Source: Deinococcus sp.
Lineage (GTDB): Bacteria; Deinococcota; Deinococci; Deinococcales; Deinococcaceae
Length of the DNA stretch: 7,012 bases
Assembly: GCF_018260555.1 (NCBI RefSeq)
Contig: NZ_JAGLBB010000100.1
Coordinates: forward strand, 1 to 7,012
Direction of reading: 5' to 3'
The translations under genes and the position numbers were made by a program. This document shows positions 1 to 7,012 of the stretch, piece by piece. The notes under the pieces are model-generated. The model searched no databases, was not told the DNA's origin, and worked only from the letters and a program-made list of their open reading frames with translations. Positions within the stretch are counted from its first letter, which is position 1, and each line of letters begins with the position of its first letter.

Positions 1-80
1 TCTTTACGCGTCAACCTCATTGCGGCGGTGTGTAATCGCACCGTTGTCAACGTGGCGTGACTTTCGCAGGAGGTCTAATG
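1..80. other. left edge of window, no confident gene
   Basis: One plus-strand frame is open from base 1 to a TGA at 58-60, reading ...RVNLIAAVCNRTVVNVA. It could be the last 19 codons of an upstream gene, but it contains TCT and TTA codons that are rare in the rest of the window, and I do not recognise it. A near-perfect Shine-Dalgarno (AGGAGG, 68-73) precedes an ATG at 78-80, immediately before the repeat at 81. The reading frame from that ATG runs through the repeat and looks non-coding. A short palindrome, CGTTG-T-CAACG, lies at 42-52. None of this supports a firm gene call. Confidence 0.3.
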
Positions 81-215
81 ATACGGACTCCGATTGAAGG
101 GGCTGCAAAGCCCGTTCAATCCGAGCGAAGCGAGTGGGAGCGGGGCGGGTTCCGGACGTGGAGCTGGCAATCCGGTGAAGTTCCGGGTTGTCGGCGAAAC
201 AAACGGAATCCGTAT
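81..215. repeat. MITE-like intergenic repeat, full copy with terminal inverted repeats
   Basis: The ends are imperfect inverted repeats: ATACGGACTCCGATTG (81-96) and the reverse complement of 200-215, ATACGGATTCCGTTTG, matching at 14 of 16 bases. Just inside the left end is a hairpin: GATTGAA (92-98) pairs with TTCAATC (115-121), GGGCT (100-104) pairs with AGCCC (109-113), and the loop is GCAA (105-108), a GNRA tetraloop on the plus strand. There is no coding capacity and no clear target-site duplication. A related partial copy lies at 3532-3619. Shared blocks include ACGGACTCCG, TCAATCCGAGCG, TCCGGACGTG, and a 16-bp block at 170-185 matching 3548-3563 at 15 of 16. Small noncoding repeats are known in Deinococcus; membership of this one in a named family is inference. 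An 11-bp piece (CGTTCAATCCG, 113-123) recurs outside the element at 229-239. Confidence 0.7.
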
Positions 216-306
216 GGAGTACTGGAACCGTTCAATCCGCGTGGACTCATGGAAAGCCGCAGCGCGGGCAGGAGCAGGGCGGATGGCGGGGGGGCCACGC
301 GGCGGC
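216..306. other. spacer between the repeat and the glycosyltransferase 3' end
   Basis: I see no gene here. CGTTCAATCCG (229-239) duplicates an 11-bp piece inside the adjacent repeat (113-123), so this may be a degenerate extension of the element. A run of seven G lies at 288-294. No T-rich hairpin typical of an intrinsic terminator is visible for the minus-strand gene ending at 307. Confidence 0.35.
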
Positions 307-1455
307 TCAGCGGGGGGTGCGTTCCTGACGCGCACGTTCGTAGACGGCGGCCAGCGCGGCGGCCCGCACCGGCAGGTCGTAGCGGGCGGCACTGAGGCGC
401 GCCCCCTCCTGCAACGCCGGTAGGCGGTCCGGGCGCAGGGTGTCCAGCAGGCCGTCGGCCAGGGCTTCGGGCGTGGCGGCGCGGACCGTGCCGTTCACAC
501 CTTCCTCGATCAGGTCCAGCGCGGCGGGACTCTGCGCGGCGACCAGGGGCGCGCCCGCCGCGAGCGCCTCGATCATGCTCATGGGGAGCACCTCACTGGT
601 ACTGGCCGTGATGAACGCGTCGGCAGCCGCCAGGGCCTCGGGCACGCGGGCGTACGGGACGGGGCCGGTGAAGGTCACGCCCTCGGGGGCCTGCGCCTGC
701 AGGGGCGCGCGGCTGGGGCCGTCGCCAACCACCAGCAGGCGCAGGTCCGGGCGGTTGGCCCGCGCCTGCGTGAAGGCGCGCAGGGCCACTTCCAGGTTCT
801 TCTCGGGGGCGAGGCGGCCCAGGTACATCACGAGCGGCGTCTGGGGGGCCACACCGAACTCGGCGCGGAAGGCCGCGCCACTCGCCGCGCGGAACGACGC
901 GAGATCCACCGGGTTCGCCAGCAGGTCCACGCGGCCCTGAAAGCCGTACTCGCGCAGCATGTCCACCATCGCCCGGCCCGGCGCGAGCACCGCGTCCACC
1001 CGGCGCGCGAAGGCGCTCACGTGCGGGCGCAGCACGGCCCGGCCCACCCGCCCCGGCATGGGCGCGTAGTGCAGGTACTGGTCGTACTGCGTGTGCGCCG
1101 TGTACACCACGGGCGCGCCCGACAGCCGCGACCAGCGCAGCGCCAGCTGTCCGGCCACGAACGGGTGCATGGTGTGCAGTACGTCCAGGTCCCGCAGCGG
1201 CAGGCGCGAGGTCAGCAGCGGCCCGGGCGCCAGCATCACGGGGTAATCGGCCGGAGCGCCCAGCGCCCGCGCGCCCGCGAACGACGAGTTCAGGCGGTAC
1301 ACGCCGTCCTCGCGGGGCGGCGTCTGCGGGTGACGGGGTGCAAAGATCCGCACCTCGTGCCCGAGGTCCCGCAGGCCCCGCGCGAACAGGGCGGTGCTGG
1401 TCGCCACCCCGTTGCGGGACGGCAGGTAGGTAGCAGTGACAATCCCGACGCGCAC
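307..1455 (-). CDS. GT4-family glycosyltransferase
   Basis: Predicted cytosolic, probably membrane-associated, GT-B fold retaining glycosyltransferase of 382 aa, a normal length for GT4. The N-terminal acceptor domain opens with a beta strand and glycine loop (RVGIVTATYLPSRNGVATST, residues 2-21) and includes HTQYDQYLHY (121-130), a pattern seen in GT4 enzymes that glycosylate lipids. The C-terminal donor domain has YLGRLAPEKN (211-220, with R214 and K219 as likely nucleotide-sugar phosphate contacts), VVGDGP (242-247), and the EX7E motif E288...E296 within SEVLPMSMIEALAAG. The start is the GTG at 1453-1455. It puts the first beta strand at the N-terminus and lies 6 nt after a TACACT -10-like element. 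A weak alternative is Shine-Dalgarno-led initiation from GGAGG about 13 nt upstream. The open frame continues far upstream, but there it runs antisense to hisA and is not protein-like. Sugar and acceptor cannot be read from sequence; diacylglycerol glucosylation or polysaccharide synthesis are both possible. Confidence 0.9.
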   Translation of the reverse strand: MRVGIVTATYLPSRNGVATSTALFARGLRDLGHEVRIFAPRHPQTPPREDGVYRLNSSFAGARALGAPADYPVMLAPGPLLTSRLPLRDLDVLHTMHPFVAGQLALRWSRLSGAPVVYTAHTQYDQYLHYAPMPGRVGRAVLRPHVSAFARRVDAVLAPGRAMVDMLREYGFQGRVDLLANPVDLASFRAASGAAFRAEFGVAPQTPLVMYLGRLAPEKNLEVALRAFTQARANRPDLRLLVVGDGPSRAPLQAQAPEGVTFTGPVPYARVPEALAAADAFITASTSEVLPMSMIEALAAGAPLVAAQSPAALDLIEEGVNGTVRAATPEALADGLLDTLRPDRLPALQEGARLSAARYDLPVRAAALAAVYERARQERTPR

Positions 1456-1461
1456 CGTGGC

Positions 1462-1467
1462 AGTGTA
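1462..1467 (-). promoter_or_regulatory. -10-like TACACT for the glycosyltransferase, probably leaderless
   Basis: On the minus strand TACACT (TANNNT type) is followed by six bases and then the GTG start at 1455, so transcription would begin at or within a base of the start codon. No good -35 hexamer is visible. The same hexamer occurs in the same position before the BrkB-family gene. It faces away from the hisA promoter within a shared 57-bp intergenic region. Confidence 0.5.
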
Positions 1468-1499
1468 GCCTCCCGCAGCCTCCGGCGTGACCCGGCCCG

Positions 1500-1505
1500 T
1501 ATCCT
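1500..1505 (+). promoter_or_regulatory. -10-like TATCCT for hisA, probably leaderless
   Basis: TATCCT ends 7 nt before the hisA ATG at 1513, and no purine-rich ribosome binding site lies between them. This is the -10-to-start spacing expected of a leaderless mRNA. A -35 match is poor. Confidence 0.55.
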
Positions 1506-1512
1506 GTGGCGC

Positions 1513-2226
<714 letters not shown>

Positions 2227-2248
2227 AGGCGGCGGCTGACACGGCTCT

Positions 2249-2314
2249 CTGGCCCAGCGACCTGCGCCAGCCACCCGTGCCAACCATCTGCACCAGCTAT
2301 CTGGGCTGGGCCAG
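2249..2314. terminator. weak inverted repeat between convergent hisA and BrkB-family genes
   Basis: CTGGCCCAGC (2249-2258) is the exact reverse complement of GCTGGGCCAG (2305-2314), with 46 bases between the arms. The position, between two convergent 3' ends, suits a bidirectional terminator. However, the loop is long and there is no T-run on either strand, so this may be chance in GC-rich DNA. Nothing else in 2227-2314 looks like a gene. Confidence 0.2.
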
Positions 2315-3484
2315 CTACTTGCGGTGGCGGCCGCCCGTGATGCCCAGCACCCGCAGCACGATCACGGCGGGCACGGCCAGGACGGCTGTCAGGGCGTTCC
2401 ACACGGCGGCGCGCACGGTGGGCAGCACGCGGCCTTCCTCACGGCGCGGCGCGCGGCGCAGGACGCGCGGGACCGGCACACCCAGCACCCGGCCGCGACT
2501 GTCCCGCACGGGCCCGTCGGCCTGCTGTTTCGCGGCGCGTTCCTGCTCGCTCTCGATCGGGTCAATCCCGGCGCCCTGAGCGGCCAGGGCCTGCTTCTTG
2601 GCGGTGTTCGCCGCGCCACCCGCGTGCGTGCCGAAGCGCTGCGAGTACACCCACGTGACCTCCGCCCCGAAGAAGAAGATCATCGCCGAGTAGTAGATCC
2701 ACAGCAGCAGCACGATCAGCGTGGCTGCCGCTCCGAACGCGCTGCCCGGCGCGGCCCGGCCCAGGTACAGGGCGATGCCCAGTTGCCCCAGCGTGAACAG
2801 CGCGGACGTGAAAAAGCCCCCCACCCACACTTCATGCCACTCCAGTTTCACGTTGGGCAGCACCTTGTAGATCCCGGCGAACACCGGCGCCAGGAACAGT
2901 ACGGACAGCAGCGCCGTTCCGGCCCGCACGAAGAACGCCCCGGCGCCGATGGTATCGCCCAGCTGCTGCGCGATGACCGACAGGTACGTGTTCACGCCCA
3001 GGAACGCGATCAGCAGCACCCCGATGGCCAGGATCATCAGGAACGATTTCACGCGGGTCCACAGGACGTTCAGGAACCCGTTCGGGGGGCCCGGATCCGC
3101 GCCCCACATGGAGTTCAGGGCGTCCTGAAGCTGAACGAACAGCCCGGTGGCCCCCATGAACAGCGTCACGAACGCGACGATGCTGGCAAGCACACTGCCT
3201 TTTTTCAGGGCGTCGGTGTCGATCAGGCCGCGCAGGACGTCCGCCGCTTTCGCGCCCAGGTTCTGCGCCACGATCCCGCCCGGACCGAACAGTTGGTCCA
3301 CGACGGTGCCGTTGCTCAGGAATTGCCCGGCGACCAGTACGGCCAGCAGCAGCAGCGGCGCCAGGCTGAACATGGCGTAGTACGCGATGGCCGCTGCCAG
3401 GCGGGGTGCTTTGTCCTGTCCGAACGCCATGAAGGCGTCGCGCAGCAGCGTGAAGATATCGGCCGGTTTGAGGGTCACGCGCAT
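2315..3484 (-). CDS. YihY/BrkB-family integral membrane protein
   Basis: Polytopic inner-membrane protein of 389 aa in the YihY/virulence factor BrkB family (formerly annotated as ribonuclease BN), whose molecular role is not settled. The family hallmark is clear: a cytoplasmic N-terminus with QDKAPRLAAAIAYYAMFSLAP (residues 23-43), in which the first membrane helix follows a conserved basic/small stretch. Hydrophobic segments fall at about 30-54, 96-117, 146-171, 181-208, 217-241 and 248-273, giving the usual six. LPNVKLEWHEVWVGG (209-223) is the conserved loop before helix 5. Beyond the usual domain there is a charged tail (about 283-355, rich in Q, A, R and E) and then another hydrophobic segment (about 357-384), which could be a seventh helix. 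The ATG at 3482-3484 has a TACACT 7 nt upstream, suggesting a leaderless message. Converges on hisA. Confidence 0.93.
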   Translation of the reverse strand: MRVTLKPADIFTLLRDAFMAFGQDKAPRLAAAIAYYAMFSLAPLLLLAVLVAGQFLSNGTVVDQLFGPGGIVAQNLGAKAADVLRGLIDTDALKKGSVLASIVAFVTLFMGATGLFVQLQDALNSMWGADPGPPNGFLNVLWTRVKSFLMILAIGVLLIAFLGVNTYLSVIAQQLGDTIGAGAFFVRAGTALLSVLFLAPVFAGIYKVLPNVKLEWHEVWVGGFFTSALFTLGQLGIALYLGRAAPGSAFGAAATLIVLLLWIYYSAMIFFFGAEVTWVYSQRFGTHAGGAANTAKKQALAAQGAGIDPIESEQERAAKQQADGPVRDSRGRVLGVPVPRVLRRAPRREEGRVLPTVRAAVWNALTAVLAVPAVIVLRVLGITGGRHRK

Positions 3485-3491
3485 GACGGGC

Positions 3492-3497
3492 AGTGTA
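3492..3497 (-). promoter_or_regulatory. -10-like TACACT for the BrkB-family gene, probably leaderless
   Basis: On the minus strand TACACT is followed by seven bases and the ATG at 3484. No Shine-Dalgarno lies in the gap and no strong -35 is visible. The same hexamer precedes the glycosyltransferase gene at nearly the same distance. Confidence 0.5.
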
Positions 3498-3531
3498 CGT
3501 GCTGGCCCAGGAGTGTGCGTGGGGGCGGCTT

Positions 3532-3619
3532 AGACGGACTCCGGTTGATCCGGTGCAGTTCCGAATCAATCCGAGCGGAGGTGAGGAGGAGAGAAGCGGG
3601 GTCCGGACGTGCCGTTGGC
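3532..3619. repeat. partial, rearranged copy of the MITE-like repeat, fused to the thioesterase 5' end
   Basis: Begins AGACGGACTC, matching the full copy's left end (81-90) at 9 of 10 bases. It also carries ATCCGGTGCAGTTCCG (3548-3563; 15 of 16 with 170-185), TCAATCCGAGCG (identical to 115-126) and TCCGGACGTG (3602-3611, identical to 151-160). Similarity weakens but continues to about 3619. The blocks are in a different order from the full copy, so the family appears modular. GGTTGAT (3543-3549) can pair with ATCAATCC in an outer stem. The right terminal inverted repeat is absent. The copy stops at a run of eight C (3619-3626) inside the thioesterase reading frame. Confidence 0.6.
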
Positions 3620-3983
3620 CCCCCCCGGCGCAGTACTGGGCCGACTGCACCCGGTGTACGCCACGTACTGGATGGCGCGGCACTTCGAGGAGGCGGGCCG
3701 CAAGATCATCCTGCCGTTCCTGGAAGAGGGCGAGGGCGGTATCGGCACACAGGTGGACGTGACGCACACGGCCAGCGCCCTGCCCGGCATGCGCGTGACC
3801 GTCACGGCCACCTTCGAGCGGCAGGAGGGTCGGCGCGTGACCGCCCGCATGGTCGCCGTGAACGAACTCGGTGATCAGATCGGGCACGGCGCGACCACGC
3901 AGATGGTGCTGCCCCAGGCGCGCATCGACGAGAATTTCGACACGCTCCGGGGGCGCTGGGCGGAGCAGAGCGGGACGCCGTGA
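3609..3983 (+). CDS. FlK-like hotdog-fold thioesterase, 5'-truncated
   Basis: 124-aa hotdog-fold protein resembling the fluoroacetyl-CoA thioesterase FlK family, which hydrolyses short acyl-CoA thioesters; the actual substrate here is unknown. As I recall FlK (about 139 aa), its catalytic T42, E50 and H76 align by spacing with T19, E27 and H53 here (YATYWMARHFEEAG and VTHTA). Other shared patterns are LEEGEGGIGT (38-47), PGMRVTVTA (59-67) and EGRRVTARM (72-80). The C-terminus looks intact, but about 23 N-terminal residues, including the first beta strand, are missing. An in-frame stop at 3582-3584 blocks any longer start, and the only upstream-most option is the GTG at 3609, which lies inside the repeat at 3532-3619. 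No -10 element sits 6-8 nt before it, and the GAGGAGGA at 3583-3590 is too far away for a normal Shine-Dalgarno. The gene may be recently inactivated or poorly expressed; a functional short form cannot be excluded. Confidence 0.75.
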   Translation: MPLAPPGAVLGRLHPVYATYWMARHFEEAGRKIILPFLEEGEGGIGTQVDVTHTASALPGMRVTVTATFERQEGRRVTARMVAVNELGDQIGHGATTQMVLPQARIDENFDTLRGRWAEQSGTP

Positions 3984-4025
3984 CCGCGCGCCCGCTCCGG
4001 CACGCTGCCCCGTTCTGTCCGTGCG

Positions 4026-4069
4026 CTGAACAGAGCTGCGTGCCTGCCTGAACAGGGCTGCGCGCCTGT
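4026..4069 (+). repeat. 22-bp tandem repeat, two units, upstream of the malic enzyme
   Basis: CTGAACAGAGCTGCGTGCCTGC (4026-4047) is followed directly by a second 22-bp unit at 4048-4069 that matches at 19 of 22 positions. A degraded third unit may follow (CTGGGCGGCTGCG, from 4070). The repeat lies in the 158-bp gap between the thioesterase and malic enzyme genes, about 60 bp before the predicted -10. No protein-like frame covers the gap. Confidence 0.55.
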
Positions 4070-4127
4070 CTGGGCGGCTGCGGCTTGTGTGCGCGGCGTG
4101 TCTGAACCGGGTACAACGGCGGGCGGC

Positions 4128-4133
4128 TATGCT
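4128..4133 (+). promoter_or_regulatory. -10-like TATGCT for the malic enzyme
   Basis: TATGCT ends 8 nt before the ATG at 4142, consistent with a leaderless or near-leaderless transcript. A GGAG at 4134-4137 is only 4 nt from the ATG, which is short for a ribosome binding site. CTGAAC at 4102-4107 is a poor -35 candidate with a 20-bp spacer. Confidence 0.5.
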
Positions 4134-4141
4134 GGAGCGTC

Positions 4142-5870
<1,729 letters not shown>

Positions 5871-5875
<5 letters not shown>

Positions 5876-5942
5876 TGGTTGACAGGTGATGGTTGATGGA
5901 AAGGGCTGTCTCCCCATCAACCTTCGACCATCGACCATCAAC
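5871..5942. repeat. large imperfect inverted repeat (possible terminator) after the malic enzyme
   Basis: The 29-bp arms at 5871-5899 and 5914-5942 match as inverted repeats at 23 of 29 positions (25 counting G-U pairs), around a 14-base loop. The outer nine and inner nine pairs are unbroken. The malic enzyme stop codon (5873-5875) is inside the left arm. Each arm is built from repeats of a GATGGTTGA-like unit. There is no clean T-run after the right arm (TCTTCCCC), so it is not a textbook intrinsic terminator. It could still stop transcription or stabilise the 3' end, or it could be a dispersed repeat. Confidence 0.65.
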
Positions 5943-5980
5943 TCTTCCCCCCGTCACTGCGCCGCTTCCTGCCTGGGCTC

Positions 5981-5986
5981 TAGAAT
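5981..5986 (+). promoter_or_regulatory. -10-like TAGAAT upstream of dnaX
   Basis: TAGAAT is one base from TATAAT. A transcript would start about 5992-5994, coinciding with a GTG at 5993, so dnaX would have a leader of about 95 nt, unlike the other genes here. No strong -35 is visible at 17-18 bp upstream. Confidence 0.5.
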
Positions 5987-5992
5987 GCTGAG

Positions 5993-6087
5993 GTGAAGCG
6001 GCGTGTGTGCAGTGGGGTCGGGTTGAGCGGCGACAGGCCGCGCGGTTCAGCGTTCGGGCCTCTCCTGCGCGCCGCCGAGGGGCGCCC

Positions 6088-6091
<4 letters not shown>
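5993..6091 (+). CDS. possible 32-codon leader ORF overlapping dnaX
   Basis: GTG-started ORF that would encode 32 residues beginning MKRRVCSGVGLSGDRPRG. Its start codon lies 6 nt after TAGAAT, the same geometry as the leaderless starts of other genes here. Its TGA (6089-6091) overlaps the dnaX GTG (6088-6090) as GTGA, the arrangement used for translational coupling. The peptide is basic, resembles nothing I recognise, and may be incidental. The region can also form a hairpin, GCGGC (6027-6031) with GCCGC (6037-6041). Support is positional only. Confidence 0.3.
6077..6082 (+). promoter_or_regulatory. Shine-Dalgarno-like GAGGGG for dnaX
   Basis: GAGGGG ends 5 nt before the GTG at 6088. It supports this start over an in-frame upstream GTG at 6007, which would add 27 residues unlike any DnaX N-terminus. 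This is the only main gene here with a well-placed ribosome binding site. Confidence 0.5.

Positions 6092-7012
<921 letters not shown>

Noticed and set aside
57..423. Short frames of about 60-112 codons across the left repeat on both strands
   Set aside because: They read through the noncoding repeat and into the antisense of the glycosyltransferase 3' end, with no protein-like pattern.
3493..3762. Frameshift at the C8 run joining an upstream frame to the thioesterase
   Set aside because: Neither alternative upstream frame encodes anything like the missing N-terminal strand; that DNA matches the repeat instead.
2324..3874. 516-codon plus-strand frame across the BrkB-family gene
   Set aside because: Shadow of the membrane-protein gene; rich in R, H, Q and G without domains.
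5876..6087. SRP (4.5S/ffs) RNA, which neighbours dnaX in some bacteria
   Set aside because: The conserved GGTCAGG...GGAAGGAAGCAGCC core is absent.

Overview
The window looks like a chromosomal stretch from a Deinococcus-type bacterium. It is very GC-rich, codon third positions are strongly G/C, and most genes lack a good Shine-Dalgarno sequence. Instead they carry a TANNNT -10 hexamer 6-8 nt before the start codon, the arrangement known for leaderless transcripts in Deinococcus. The short intergenic repeats fit that genus too. The species assignment is inference; no database was consulted.

Layout. Positions 1-306 hold no confident gene. They contain the left edge of the window, then a 135-bp MITE-like repeat (81-215) with imperfect terminal inverted repeats and an internal hairpin. 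A GT4 glycosyltransferase (307-1455, minus) and hisA (1513-2226, plus) are divergent across 57 bp, with a -10-like element facing each way. A YihY/BrkB-family membrane protein (2315-3484, minus) converges on hisA. A partial copy of the MITE-like repeat (3532-3619) then runs into the 5' end of an FlK-like thioesterase (3609-3983, plus). That thioesterase appears to have lost its native N-terminus and to take its start codon from the repeat. After a short spacer with a 22-bp tandem repeat comes a complete NAD-type malic enzyme (4142-5875, plus). It is followed by a large imperfect inverted repeat that includes its stop codon, and then by dnaX (6088 to the right edge, plus, 3' end missing). A possible 32-codon upstream ORF overlaps dnaX by GTGA.

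The genes do not form one pathway: histidine biosynthesis, pyruvate/malate metabolism, DNA polymerase III clamp loading, glycan or glycolipid synthesis, and a membrane protein. Each main gene seems to have its own promoter. No phage, CRISPR, toxin-antitoxin, defence or secondary-metabolite system is visible. The best second-look items are the repeat/thioesterase junction, the dnaX leader ORF, and the consistent leaderless promoter geometry.
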